Shown here one piece after another: positions 10,603 through 23,197 of a stretch of 64,000 nucleotides of DNA (within the stretch, counting starts at the first letter, position 1; each line of letters opens with the position of its first letter). The notes under the pieces are model-generated. The model worked only from the letters and a program-made list of their open reading frames with translations, searched no databases and was not told where the DNA came from. The translations under genes were made by a program, and so were the position numbers. This stretch comes from Bathynomus jamesi (lineage: Eukaryota; Arthropoda; Malacostraca; Isopoda; Cirolanidae): positions 373,001 to 437,000 of the forward strand of contig JAJOZX010000925.1 in the NCBI GenBank assembly GCA_023014485.1. Reading direction: 5' to 3'.

Positions 10603-11616
10603 TGGTGACCCCGTTACTCGAACGACCTATTACTCGAACAAATCGTTACTCGAACCGAAAAATTCGGAAAATATAAAAAAATAGGGACTCGTTACTCGAA
10701 CGCCCGAGGCGTAATGCGCGTACAGTATATTTGTTTGAGCGTTTGCCCGCCAACACAGCTTCCCACGCTCTTCAGTTCCCACTCAACTGTGAAAGCGTTC
10801 GGATGTACGAGTGATTTAAGCGCTTTTAGTTCAAAATTGTGTTTTTGCGTCTTTTTGTGAAATTTTTTTAATAAAATTATTTGCAATGGGTCCGAAAAAG
10901 TGTGCTAGTGCTAGTGATAAGCCCAAAGGAAAATTAGTAGGTCTTCTATCGAAATTAAGAAGGAGTTAATAGCGAAGCATGAGAGTGGTACGCGTGTAGC
11001 TGGTCTTGCATCATTTTATAAGATGCCTAAGTCCACTGTTTGTACAATTCTTAAAAATAAAGATCAGTATAAATCGGCAGAAGTGGCTAAAGGTGTTAGT
11101 CGTTTATCATGCAAGCGTTCCCAAGCTATGGAGGAGATGGAAAAACTCCTCCTAGTCTGGATAAACGAAAAACAATTGGCTGGTGATGTGATATCTGAGA
11201 ATATCATTTGTGAGAAGGCGAGGTGTCTCCACGCCGATTTAGTGAAGACCACGCCGTCTACTAGCGACCTCACGGAGGAGTTTCGAGCTAGTAGAGGCTG
11301 GTTCGAAAATTTCAAAAGGCGAACTGGTATCCATAGTGTCGTAACGCATGGGGAGGCGGCCAGTTCTAACGCGCCAGCAGCAGAGGAATTCGTACGCGAG
11401 TTCAGTGAGTACGTCACAGAGGAGGGCTTCGTTTCGCAGCAAATTTTTAATTGCGACGAGACAGGCCTCTTCTGGAAGAAGATGCCCAGAAGGACGTACA
11501 TTACGAAGGAGGAGAAAGCTGCCCCAGGGCATAAACCCATGAAGGATCGCCTGACTTTGCTTCTGTGCGCCAATGCGAGTGGCGACTGTAAAGTTAAGCC
11601 TTTACTGGTCTACCAC

Positions 11617-12135
11617 TGTAGTGAACGCTTTATTATGTCTTTATCTTCATTATTTCCTTTATTTATTTATTTACGCTTCTTCCTACTTTACTATATCTCT
11701 ATTGCTCTTTATTTCATTTAACTGTTTCTTCGTATAGTTTCCGGTAGCGACGCCGAGTTCTGACTCTAAAACCGTTATAAAGCGAAGGGGGACATTAATA
11801 CTCTTTATTAACACTTGTTACGTTTTATTAATTTCGAAAGTGGTTTAGTTAATTAGGGGATATGCGAGTATGAAATATTACTAAATATATTTAGGTCGGA
11901 GAGGGACACACACAACTTATTTATTCTACGTTACATTTTGCCAACTACGCGTAACGCGTTCTGCCTCAAGACTGAAAAACCGTTATAGGTATAGTCCACT
12001 CTCCGGGCCTATTCAGTATTACCAACCCTACCCATTTTAAACAATTAGTTTCATAATTATTAGTAATTGATTTACATTAAACATTATCTTATTTAATTAA
12101 ACAAAATTTACTATTCTTAACTAAGCATTACTACA
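11617..12135 (-). repeat. LTR (3' copy in element orientation)
   Basis: 519 bp, with TG...CA ends when read on either strand. It matches 15992-16511 except for two substitutions (ACGCTTC/ATGCTTC and CCGTTATAAAG/CCATTATAAAG) and one missing C in TTTGCC(C)AACTACG. Confidence 0.9.
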
Positions 12136-15100
12136 CTCGCATCACCCCCTTGAAAATAAGTTTTTCCATTAGGAAAACTTATTAATATCATTTAACAATG
12201 TCAATAAATTTATTTTTTTTTTTTTTTTTTTTAACACTTATTCAAAGTTTAGAAATAGACAAGAAATAATAGAATGACAATTCCCATACATATATTGTAT
12301 CATATTATAAAAACCGAAAACTTTATAATTTTTCACATTTGCATAAAATAACATTTCACTCTAATAAGTAAATTACAACCTGTAACTAATCTATACATGC
12401 CAAAAAAAATAACAGAAAATTTTCTTACAGTGGCTACACAAATCCCAAGTTGACAATCTATTCCAGCGATTTCTCATCAACGATCGCTTTACATTTGAAA
12501 CAATTTTTTTTTTTTTTTTGTATAGTTATACAGTTACTATCAGGGCAACATAGAAAAATATAAGAAAAAGTTTACATAAAATTCTGACCAAGAGCGCACA
12601 TACTACTACACGAAAAACACAACAAATATGGGCAATAATCGGACCCTTTTCACTTATAATTTCATTAGATAATAATCAGTACATTTATTTGCTGGACGTT
12701 GTTTAGATGACACTCCACACGCTGACAACAGATTTCAATTTTCAATCGCAGCTCTCCTGCTCACTTCGCTAGAATGCAAGGGATTGCATCAATCAATATG
12801 CAACAGGGCAGCACGCTATAATGGTTCCGCTCTCTCTCCAATGGCGAAAAAAAAACAAGAGACGTCCAATTCTAAAAGGATCAGGGGGGAGATATCTGAA
12901 AGCGGGACCACGCGCTGGAATTGGACGGAATTTGCAATTCTAGAAGTCGATGAAGAAACTCGCCTTGTCTCATCTCCACTCTTGTCGGTGAACGCTGCTC
13001 TTCCTACGTCCAGCTGAAAGACTCTTCTACTGGCAACAATCAAACGATGACTCCGCCGTAGGCCGTTTCCCAACGAACCTACTGTATGTCTGTATGGACA
13101 GTACAGTCGTAGGCGCCCGTTCAAGGCTCTCGTGGCTTGTCTGCCGCGCGCTTTGTTGACACATATTTAGCGAAGCATTCGAGCAACGTGACCAGCTACT
13201 GCCCGAAAAATACCAGTAGACATCTTCATCTTCAATCGAAATTTTCGTGTGCCAAGACCTGCAGACGTAAATTTCTCTTCTCTTCCGGAACTGTCCTGCC
13301 AAGTCCCTGCGCATTCGGTTCCTCTCTTCTCTTCGCTTCCGAAACCATCCTGCGCCAAGTCCATGCGCATTCTGGTTTCTCTTCTCTCTCTCATCGTGAT
13401 CGATCACCTATCCGGTCGACTAAACTCACTTGATGGAACTCGGATTCAACTTGGTTGACTCCAAACTGAGTCTTGCAATTTTGAAAAAAAAAGTTTTCTA
13501 AACGTGTTTCTGTACTGCTTATCATTTCATATTTAATTTGTCAAATTCTTTCGACAGTTCACTTCGAAATACTAACTACACATTTGCTCTGGCCAAATTC
13601 ACGGAAAAAAAATATTAAAAATTCGCAAAAATTTAATCAAATCTAGCTACCAATAAGGTCACTTATGGCAGTTACAGCAAGAAGATAAAAAAAAAGTCAT
13701 GAAACGCTAAACAAAATGTACAGTATAAATATAAAAGCGCCCATACATAGTAACTGTTTGTATAATTTAAGAATTATTATTGTTCAAACTATTGTCAGAA
13801 ATCACCTCAATACCTCTAAATACAAAAGACAAAAATGAACCCCAGAAACTTCATGTCATCCATTCTCTGACAATCATGAACCCTCTTGCTTTGAGGAGGA
13901 GCACACAGACACCACAAAAATGTTACTGGCTATCTAGGAGGCTCCATTTCCGAGTGTACACTTGAGTCAATGTTTCAAATGCACTAGTTAACTCCGACTG
14001 AAGGTTTAAACAATAATAATTTTCTAAAGTTATTAAAAAGTAAAAAAAATTTAAATATTACTACCAAAAATTATTTTAATACAGTAATTCCAACTTGAAA
14101 CGTCAAATTTCATAAGAATTGAACTTGCAATTCGCAAACCACACCTGAGATACAACTCTCTCCTTCAACAGAAACCTCAGTATGGTTTTCAAATCACAGA
14201 AATCTCAGCAATTTATCGTTTCCAAGTGAAAATACAAATTTTTATCGTTATACTAAATAAGAATAGATCATATGTACTAAAAAATTACACACAATCCACT
14301 GTAAACAAAACTAAAACATTTCCTAATTGAGAGTGGTCGCTTTGTTTGTAAGCGAACCTCTATACAAATATCCCTAACCGAATGAAACTGCATTATATCC
14401 TAACATAATTTCGTAATATTTTCCATGCAAACGCTCGAACTAACAAAAAAGGACATTTTTCATTTCTAATTCCAAATTAAAACATCCTTTTTAGAATACA
14501 ATCTAAATTTGAACTAAAAAATTTTACCATTGTCATTGAACTGGAAAGAAAAATAAAAATCGGCCTATCTGTACAAATAAATTTGATTATTGAATGAATT
14601 TATAAAACGTAAACAATATATGAAAAGAATTTCTACACAAATTTCTGTAATTCAAAAAAATTATAATATCGAGATTTAGTAAAATGTGTACCGTAACTCA
14701 CATTGGCCGCCAAAATAAAAATAAAATTTTCTGCCGCTTTTAGGCCCTATATTTAATAAATTTAATGTTATGCGTGGAAAGAGCTATTAAGAATTTAAGT
14801 CAACATTTGTGCTTTTTAAAGAAAAATCGTATGCTTATTTATGTTAAACCAATTAAAATTTTGTTAAATAACTAAAAATTTACACTCAATAGACATACCG
14901 TAATAACGGTTAATCTCCGAACAATATTTTACGATAGGCCTACAAGAAATTCTTAAGTACGATACAATAGCCATTTTACCAAATATGTCGGAATTGTCGT
15001 GAAATAAACGAAAGAAACAGAGAGAGGAGAAAAAAAATAATCAGCTTACCTACCAAATTGTATATAATTAATGAGTATAAAAAAAAATCCAAAACAACTT

Positions 15101-15991
15101 TTATAGAAAATTTCACAACACAATTTAACACAATCCTATACGGCCCAATCTGACAATTTTTAATATCTTTAAGATTTATTTTTCGATTTGTCCCTTAACT
15201 GTAACGTAATCCTATTTTAGCGCGAAGCGAGCAAAGCAAAAAGCCCGTAAACCTATATTTACAAAATAATCCTATTATTATATACAGGCAATCGAAATAT
15301 AATAAAAAATCTGCTAATGAAACCCAGAAAATTTCTCATGTTCATGAAATGGTTGTACTATATATGTATATATACCCAGAAATGCGATACAAATTTTTGC
15401 TGAAACACTTTGAAAAGACCATATAAATTGTGTATCATACTGTATTTAAACTAACAATTTACTTACGTACAATTTTTTTTTTTTCTATATTAATCGTTAT
15501 TATTATATTACAATTACTACTAATTCCAAAAGTTTTAAACAAACAAGTAAACAACAGAGGTAAGCTGAAAGGAAGAGGAGATGAAAAAAAAATTTGAGTC
15601 TTCAGGCAGCACGATAATTTTCAAAACTATACCCTCTCCAACCGAAATGAACAAAATTTAACGTAATAATGACTCGCAATACTGAGTCGGACAAACGAAA
15701 AGCAACGGAACTGGACGAAACAAATTGAATTCTTAGGCGCGAGTCAGGGACGCTATCAGGACGCGAAGGAAGCGCCATTTTTAAATTTTATTTACAATTA
15801 AATTTTAAGACATGAAAATCGAATTTGCCTGCAAACGGGGTAAAATTTGCATTTAGATATTTTAATAATCGAAATAAAATATTCATTAACGCTATTTGTT
15901 ATTATACCGGGTTTTAAGAATTTTAATGGAAATACTAACACGTGGGTAAGCCTCACAAAATATGATGTAAGATCACCGCTAGCCACCAGAA
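12136..15991. other. non-coding interior of the LTR element
   Basis: AT-rich interior with poly(A)/poly(T) runs. The longest frames are about 125 codons around 12780-13430 on both strands, overlap each other antisense and show no gag, zinc-knuckle, protease or RT motif. That 650-bp patch has higher GC than the rest and might be a captured fragment or an RNA-structured packaging region. Otherwise nothing recognisable. Confidence 0.5.
15971..15988 (-). promoter_or_regulatory. putative primer-binding site of the LTR element
   Basis: On the minus strand TGGTGGCTAGCGGTGATC begins three bases after the LTR's terminal CA. It starts with the TGG expected opposite the CCA end of a tRNA primer. Which tRNA it matches cannot be decided here. 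Confidence 0.5.
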
Positions 15992-16511
15992 TGTAGTGAA
16001 CGCTTTATTATGTCTTTATCTTCATTATTTCCTTTATTTATTTATTTATGCTTCTTCCTACTTTACTATATCTCTATTGCTCTTTATTTCATTTAACTGT
16101 TTCTTCGTATAGTTTCCGGTAGCGACGCCGAGTTCTGACTCTAAAACCATTATAAAGCGAAGGGGGACATTAATACTCTTTATTAACACTTGTTACGTTT
16201 TATTAATTTCGAAAGTGGTTTAGTTAATTAGGGGATATGCGAGTATGAAATATTACTAAATATATTTAGGTCGGAGAGGGACACACACAACTTATTTATT
16301 CTACGTTACATTTTGCCCAACTACGCGTAACGCGTTCTGCCTCAAGACTGAAAAACCGTTATAGGTATAGTCCACTCTCCGGGCCTATTCAGTATTACCA
16401 ACCCTACCCATTTTAAACAATTAGTTTCATAATTATTAGTAATTGATTTACATTAAACATTATCTTATTTAATTAAACAAAATTTACTATTCTTAACTAA
16501 GCATTACTACA
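15992..16511 (-). repeat. LTR (5' copy in element orientation)
   Basis: 520 bp, more than 99 percent identical to 11617-12135. The shared downstream CCAC confirms the insertion boundary. Confidence 0.9.
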
Positions 16512-17863
16512 CCACTCGCAAAATCCTCGGGTGTTCAAGAAAAACAACGTCAGGATAACAGACTTGAATGTGATGTGGCGCTCAAATTCAAAGGCATGGG
16601 TTACGAGGCTATTCTTTTTTGAGTGGGTCACTGAGGTGTTCGCCCCTCAAGTGAAGTCGTACCTTGAAGAGCAGGGTCTTCCCCTCAAGGCTCTTCTTGT
16701 GATGGATAATGCCCCTGCCCATCCTCCTGGTTTAGAAGATGATTTGTTGGTAGAACATGACTTTATCAAGATAAAGTTTCTGCCCCCCAATACCACCCCC
16801 CTTATCCAGCCCATGGACCAGCAAGTCATCTCTAACTTTAAGAAGCTCTACACTAAGAGCATGTTCGAGAGATACTTTGATGTGATGAATGGGACCGATT
16901 TGACCCTCAGAGACTTTTGGAAGGATCATTTCAACATCCTTCATGCCATCCGGATCATCGTCAAATCCTGGGCTGCTGTGACTACCAGGACATTGAACTC
17001 TGCCTGGAGGAAGCTTTGGCGGGAATGTGTAGCTGATCGCGACTTTGAGGCCTTCCAGGAAGCACCTGTTGTTCCTGCCATAGTGTCTCTAGGGACGTCC
17101 ATGGGCCTGGAGATGGATGCCGACGACGTGGAGGAGCTCCTGGATGAGCACAAGACGGAGCTGACCACAGATGAGCTCCAGCACCTCCTTGAGCAGAACA
17201 AGCAAGAGGCTGAAGATGAGGTCTCCGCTACAGAGGAGGAGGAAGAAAAGAAGAACCTGCCTTCTGAGAAGATCAAGAAACTCCTCAGCCATTGGGAGGC
17301 AGTGCAGGCCATTGTAGAGGAGACGTTCCCTAACAAGGCAATTTCAGACAGATGTGTTGATATTTTCAATGACAATGTTATACGCCACTACTCGAACATT
17401 TTGAAGGGTCGTCAACGTCAGGTTACACTCGAACGCTGGATCAAGCCCTCTACGTCGGAACCCGAAGTGGACGTTCCTGACGTTCTTCTGGAAGGTGATT
17501 CACCTTCCAAAAGGTTCTAAGAACCTACCTCCCTCTCCTCCTCCTCCAACCAAGCCCATCATCAAGCCTCCTTCTGGTAAGTACACTTAAAACCTTTTTT
17601 ACTTTTTACTTTTTTACCTTTTTTACTTTAAATTTTATTAATTTTATTACTAATTATTAATAAAATTAATAAAATTAGAATAATTATATAATAATTTGTA
17701 TAATTAAAGCATATTTTAAAGTTTAAAATTCGTTTGGGGGTCCAGGAACGCATTATTTCTATTTCTATTAATTTAAAGGCAATTAATTAGTTTGTTACTC
17801 GAACTTTTCATTAGTCGAACCGCCTCCAGGAACGAATTAAATTCGAGTAACGAGGTACCACTG

Positions 17864-17928
<65 letters not shown>

Positions 17929-17930
17929 TA
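17864..17930. repeat. (TA)n tract between two transposons
   Basis: About 65 bp of TA units with a few TAT interruptions separates the Tigger right end from the left end of El-1. Both elements target TA. Confidence 0.95.
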
Positions 17931-18496
17931 GGGTGTCTCTTATTGGGTAGTCAAAAATTGAAATGTTGAATTATTTTATCTGCGCCCCCTAAAATAGTTC
18001 CATTTAGCATAAAAACTAAAACTTGAAAGTTTGACACAAATTGGCTCATATTTAGGGGTCGCCCCCGGCTAATAAAAATGGTGACCATGGCATAATAGCT
18101 CCTGACATATGATTATGCTCATTATACACATAATTCCTTCCTTCTTTTTTTAGTTTGATTCGTTTTTATAAGTATAGGCCTTCTTATTTATCATTGATCC
18201 TTTTCTAACCTATCCTTGATGTTGTTATAATCCATCCTTTGGTCCTCAATCCTTCTTTATCCCAATCCTTTTTCTCCTATCCAAAATCCTTCCTGGCTCT
18301 TTTTTTATATACAATCAGCAATGAAGCATTGCTACAAAAAAAAACCATTAGTTTATTATATAGAGATAAATTCAAAATGCCAGTGCTATTTACATACTTT
18401 AATTACTTTAATTAGCATTATTTCCTTATACAACATTTATTTAATATACAATGATTATACAATATGGTGTATTTTAAGGTGCGACCTCATTGATGG

Positions 18497-20700
18497 TTAT
18501 TTTTTGAGAAGAACAGTTTTTGATGGAACTGGGTGACTCTGGCGGTGTTTTGCAACAATTTGGAGCAGGAACTGGAGCTGCTCTTCCCCCACTGTCAATT
18601 TCTTATTCAGCTCTTGAACTAAAGCTACTGCACGTTCTGCCGGTCATTTACAACAGATAGAGCTGCAACAATAGCTCTGGCCCTTAAATATTCACAGTTG
18701 GATGTCCAAGTGCTGGGTGCCTTGTTCAGAAATCCTTCTGGCAAATTCAGCTTAGTAAAGAATTCTCTAGTATTTCTTGTAACAAGTTGGTGTAGTCCTT
18801 CACCAGAGCAGAAGGTCGATTCAGGAATCCGAGGACGCTTGGGTGGTCTATCAGTGGACTCATCTTCTAATGCCTTTACCATGCGTTTCTTTACATCTGT
18901 AGTAATTCGCTCATCAAAGAAAGCAAGACCAACTGCTTCTTCAGACAGGTACCATAAGTGGTTAGAGAGCTTTTTTTTAGTTGCATCAGAAATCTTTTTG
19001 TTAGGATAATTAATCAATGACCTCATAAGGAGCCAGTCATTAAATGGGGTTTCAATAGGGAGTGAGGATGTTGTCCAAGCCTTCATATAGATGAGAACAG
19101 AAAAAAGGGAAAGATCTCGAATTCCTCGTTCTTCAGTCTTAGTCATCTTGAACTGGTTTCGAAAAAGCCACATCTTGATAGAATAGAGCGCTTTGGACAT
19201 CCAGCGAGCTCGATGCATGGCACCTGGTGCACGAAACTTGATGCCTTTATTGGGGACACCTCCAAGAAAGATGATGGACAGATCCAAAAGTTCTTGATAG
19301 TCATCCCGTAGCATAGGTGCCTGGGATCTAGCAAACTGAATTAGTTCAGTTTTAGACTGGATAATTGCTTCTTTAGTAATCGTGTCTGTCTCACCTGTTT
19401 GGAACTGGCTTTGATCAACAGAAGTCCAATTGTCACGAAAACGCTTAAAGATCAATATCTCTGGACCAGTTGATGTAGATCCCAATGTTGCTTCAAATGC
19501 AGCTCCCAACAATAAATCTAAAACATGGTGTCTACAAGGCAAGTACAAAACATCATGTCCCAATTTTGCTTCGATGAGAGCACAGGCTCCACTATATTGA
19601 CCCGTGTTTGAAGCTGTTGTATCGAAACAAATTGCTTTTACTCTCTCTGTAATTCCCCATTCATTCAGGCAGTTAAAGACGGCTTCAGCTTGTGCTTCTC
19701 CAGTTGAGATTTTGGGGACACCAAGCAGCTGTTCAACACCAGGTCCTGACACAAGTACTGGGAGACGATCAATGTGCTTGTGCGAGGTGAGGTCCTCCAT
19801 CATCTTGCCATCCCAGTGGACTGTCATAGAACATTCTCCATGGAAATGCTCCTTAAGTTCTTTAGCATGACGAGCTCGGTTCTTATTTCGAAGGCGATGG
19901 ATAGAATGTTGGTTTATGTTGTAATCTGAAGCGTCCAAACCAAAGCTTTTAGCTGCCTCTGCGAGGATAAATGTTGCCTTTCTAGAGGAAATTTGTGTAC
20001 GATCCAGGGCAGCAGACATCTGAATAGTCATGATGTTTTTCATGCCTCGTTTTTTCTTAGATTTTGGTAAAGCACAAGCTCCTTTGGGCTCCTCCTCCTC
20101 ATTCTCACTTTCATCAGTGTTGCTGGAAGATGTGGAAGAAGCCAGTACAACTTGACTAGTAGACGCCTCCATCAAAGATTCTGACTTTCTTTTTCTCTCT
20201 GCCTCAGCTTCCAACCGTTTGACTGCATTTTTTGTGCGGTGAAGATGTACAGTGTCCACACCACCGATTGAGCCAGGACGACCTTTTTGTCTTTGCAGTT
20301 GAAGGAACTCCCAGTCCTCACGATTCTTGATCAGCTTCTCAGCGTCTCCATGGGCGATGTCAAAGAGATCTTCCAATCGCTCTACAAAATCAGCCTCCTT
20401 GGTTTTATGGCTCTGGCTTGTTCTGGAAGCATGCTTCTTTAAGCAAGTCCATTCGTTAAAGAAATTCTCTAACTTCTTCATGGCACGAGGTTCCTGCTGA
20501 GTAGGAATATTGGCCTTATCCCAGATAACTATTGTGGCTCGAATAGATTGACGCAGAGCATCGCGGATTGTCATGTTTTTCTCTCTGTGGAGGTGCATAA
20601 AATAACCAAAAGCTTGCCTATATGGGGGCAGCTTTGAGCCTTTAATATCATCTACTGTAGATCCGAGCAAATAGAATGGTCTTCTTGTATTCATCTGCAA
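18497..20700 (-). CDS. El-1 transposase (putative DDE, hAT-like)
   Basis: The open frame covers 691 residues from 20700 and ends by a frameshift at about 18640; the next frame continues with AERAVALVQELNKK to a stop at 18497-18499. Visible blocks: an N-terminal region with W-D-K-A-N-I-P-T near residue 80 and FVERLEDLFDIAHGDAEKL near 125; a basic/acidic linker with KKKRG; LDRTQISSRKA near 233; TVHWDGK near 293; ICFDTTASNTG near 359; LPCRHHVLDLL near 389; HRARWMSKALYSIKMWLFRN near 495; HLWYLSEEAVGLAFFDE near 600; and the shifted C-terminal NDR/AER. I take HWDGK, FDTTASNTG and AER as the catalytic D, D and E by analogy with hAT. A TTATTTTGCAG acceptor-like site lies directly before ATGAATACAAGA, suggesting an intron in the 5' leader. 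The function is inferred. Confidence 0.75.
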
Positions 20701-20939
20701 AATAAGAAAACAAAATATTAATGTAGTGTTATGGTTTTGTAGAGCAGGGCTAAATCACTGTTTTGACTTTTTTAAATTACAAAAAAAAAAAATTTGGTAG
20801 ACAAAGTTAATTTGGTCTATTTTATAAATCTAACGTATTTTTCTCAATTATTATTCCTATTATTTTTTAATCTAAGAAACAAGGAATAAATATTTTTGTA
20901 GTAGAAATTTATATTTTGCTATTTTATTGGAAATAGAAA

Positions 20940-21892
20940 CAGTGGCGTCACTAGGGTTGGTGTCACCCAGTGCGGTAACTCATGGTGTCACCCACCCCCC
21001 CATGGACCTCCTCCCGTACCAGACCATACAGAATCCTTAGTAATGTTTTTTGTACTAATGTTACTCGTAAATCGTAATTCCCGTATATCACTGAATGTAA
21101 TGGCAATAGTAGTGACATAAACAACTAGCAAAATTAAAATTACTCCTTTAAATTACAATATCATACGCACAGCCTAAATGTATTTACATTTACATAGTTT
21201 CATGTGGTTAAAGTGAAAATTCGGTAAGAAAACAATAGAATTCGAAGTAAAAACGTTTAAGAACTACATCAAAATTATGTTCATTTTAACGTTAAACTTT
21301 ACCGTTACATGAGATACATTAATGGATTAGGTTTGCATAATCAATAACGGCCCAAATAATGTAGAAGTTGTAGACAAATGCATATGGAAATATACTCATA
21401 AATTTGAGGCTGCAACATCATAAAGACAGAGGCTGCAACAACTGAGCGGAAGCCTTTTTTTATTTTTCTCCTTCTTTTCCTTTAATTACTACTTCATTCT
21501 CAAAAAAGTTATTGATATAGGTTCACAAATACTAATTACCACAATATTGTAGCTAAAACAACAGAAAATTTGACAAAATCAGCGACTATAAAAACACCAG
21601 CAGCAACGAAAACAACAGCGCGTGCTTGTAGAGCGTGCAGACGAAACCACGTGATTCGAAGCGTCATTGTAATTGGGTAATAATGACAGCTCTGACCGGA
21701 GCGCATTAGAAGGTTCAAAAAGTAAATTAGCATAGAGTTTTAGCCTTGTAGGTATATTGATACATGTAAGCTGGGCTTACGAAAAATGTTTTTGTTGTTA
21801 TAACTAACTACAGGGATATTTTTATAAAAAATAATAAATTTCTGCTCAAACACTGCACAAAAACCCCCCGCACCCCTCTAGTGACGCCACTG
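20940..21892. mobile_element. hAT MITE inside El-1
   Basis: Inverted ends CAGTGGCGTCACTAG and CTAGTGACGCCACTG bound 953 bp. ATAGAAAC occurs on both sides (20933-20940 and 21893-21900, the left copy overlapping the terminal C), consistent with a 7-8-bp duplication. A CACCC-rich block sits at the left and CCCCCCGCACCCC at the right. No transposase ORF is visible. It lies in the 5' leader region of El-1 and is therefore younger than El-1. Confidence 0.85.
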
Positions 21893-22557
21893 ATAGAAAC
21901 ACAGATCATGAAACACATGTCAGGTAAAATTTCCATTGAACTAAATTAAATTCTTTGTGACAAATAGCAACATTGTTTAAAACTTCATAATATGTGTATA
22001 AGAGCATAAATTCTAATTTTTTCATTAAATTCATTAAATTTTTTTCAAACACTAATAACAAAATCAGTATAAATAATTGTGAAAAATATAAATAACATAG
22101 TTTATTATCTGATAATAGCAAAAAAGAAGTATAGTGATACACAGTTACACACCTTTTACTTATGACAGCAGAACACTGAATGATGACAAATAAACAATTG
22201 CAACATAATCTGGAGCATTCTTGATGAAACATGTTTAAACAGGTTGATCTTGTCTTATCAAGCAATATTTTCAGCTACAAACTTGACAATTATCTCTAAT
22301 ATATTCATTTAATTGAATTCATCATAAATATGATGATTAATTAATTAAAAACATATGTTTAGTATACTTGACAACTGCTAGTAATTTCAAATATTAATTG
22401 CATAAATAATAGCTATATTTTATGAACTTTAATAAGCGGGGGCGACCTCTAAAAATTGTTCAATCCAAAAAAATTTATATGTGATGTTTTTTCAACCAAT
22501 GGAACTGGTTGAGGGGGCGCAACCTAAAAAATCAACACTTCGAAAATAAGAGACACC

Positions 22558-22558
<1 letters not shown>

Positions 22559-22597
<39 letters not shown>
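22559..22597. repeat. (TA)n tract joining El-1 and El-2
   Basis: A 39-bp TA tract is all that separates two different members of the same transposon family. Confidence 0.95.
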
Positions 22598-22601
<4 letters not shown>

Positions 22602-23197
22602 GGCCCAACAGAACATGCAAAAAATTAAAAGTTGAATTTTCACAGATTAGAACCCTGCAATCAAAAATGACATATGTAATAGCAATATGAGTGAAATTTG
22701 ATGCAATTCTGAGATGATTTAGAGGTTGCACAAGGTGCTTGAAGTTTCAAAAATCGCAGTCTATATTTTGCCATTATTTGCCAGTGGCTTGTAAATATTC
22801 TTTTCTGACAGTTTTATGAATTCTGTGAAGCTGGTTTGTTATTTTGTTAATAATTGTAAAATAATAAAATAAACTTAGTATTCAAAGTCCGGTATGGTAT
22901 GGGTACAGGTGTCTTGTTCAGATATCTACTTGGAATTTGTTTGTTGTGCATTGTTGGGTTAAGGTTTGTGTTGAACACAGTAAAATTATTAACAAACATA
23001 AATTAAATTTTGGTTAAGTACAGCCACGACAGGTGTCAACTTTGGATAGAGCACTATAAGCTTATCTTTGCATATTTATGTCTCCCCTTACTAATTGACC
23101 TAATTTTCAAGGTCACATAAGGGGAGACATTTTTTTTCTTGAAAAACAGCCTTTGATTGTTATTTATTTTTTTCAGGAAACTTCACTGAGTTCAAGC

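Larger units (their letters stand above)
11617..16511 (-). mobile_element. LTR retrotransposon without gag/pol (LARD-like)
   Basis: Two near-identical 519/520-bp repeats (TGTAGTGAACGC...GCATTACTACA) bound a 3.86-kb interior. The whole is flanked by the 4-bp duplication CCAC (11613-11616 and 16512-16515). Orientation is inferred from a primer-site-like sequence beside the right repeat (TGGTGGCTAGCGGTGATC on the minus strand) and a purine-rich tract AAGGGGGTGATGCGAG beside the left repeat. No protease, reverse transcriptase, integrase or gag motif is visible in either strand, so it must have been mobilised by another element. The repeats differ by about two substitutions and one indel, so insertion is recent. 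Confidence 0.85.
10886..17520 (+). pseudogene. Tigger transposase, interrupted by an LTR element
   Basis: The gene starts MGPKKCASASDK at 10886. It needs a one-base shift near 10945 to reach the long frame (11023 onward) with the psq/CENP-B-type helix-turn-helix (ASFYKMPKSTVCTILKN) and the CENP-B-like second domain (ASRGWFENFKRRTGI). The first catalytic aspartate is in FNCDETGLFWKKMP. The frame is cut at 11616 and resumes in frame at 16516 after the LTR element and one CCAC are removed. It then shows the second aspartate (LLVMDNAPAHPPG) and the third (NTTPLIQPMDQQVISNFKK). The C-terminus is acidic and ends with RQVTLERWIKPS, a PCNA-box-like stretch. So the DDD triad survives but the gene is broken by one frameshift and one insertion. 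Confidence 0.88.
10600..17863 (+). mobile_element. Tigger (pogo-superfamily) transposon carrying an LTR element
   Basis: Ends are inverted repeats rich in TTACTCGAAC: left CAGTGGTGACCCCGTTACTC, right (reversed) CAGTGGTACCTCGTTACTCG. The right flank is TA; the left flank has decayed to CA next to a (TA)n tract. Without the inserted LTR element it measures about 2.36 kb, the usual size for an autonomous Tigger1-type element. It encodes a transposase on the same strand. An internally deleted relative is present in reverse orientation at 33794-34879. Confidence 0.9.
17931..22558 (-). mobile_element. El-1: hAT-like DDE transposon of an unassigned family
   Basis: The terminal inverted repeats are GGGTGTCTCTTATT and AATAAGAGACACCC, each next to TA. 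Similarity between the ends extends about 130 bp inward: GCGCCCCCT near 50-60 bp, TTCCATT, and TTTAG(G/A)GGTCGCCCCC about 120 bp (left) and 105 bp (right) from the ends, followed by TAATAAA or TTATTAAA. It carries one long reverse-strand ORF (18497-20700) and is itself invaded by a hAT MITE (20940-21892). The TA repeats on both sides prevent an unambiguous TSD, but a TA duplication is consistent. Confidence 0.85.

Noticed and set aside
11064..11573. 169-residue reverse ORF opposite the Tigger transposase
   Set aside because: Antisense shadow of the well-supported forward transposase frame; no domain of its own. The same applies to reverse ORFs at 16941-17375 and forward ORFs at 34292-34768.
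12784..13433. Overlapping 77-126-residue ORFs in the LTR element interior as possible gag or accessory gene
   Set aside because: Frames on both strands overlap, none has a zinc knuckle, protease or capsid-like pattern, and the composition reflects a GC-richer patch.
17931..22558. El-1 as a typical hAT or a Tc1/mariner element
   Set aside because: The motifs HWDGK, FDTTASNTG and HxARWM and an unassigned N-terminal domain do not match either; TA-type flanks argue against standard hAT, and there is no DD34D/E spacing as in Tc1/mariner.
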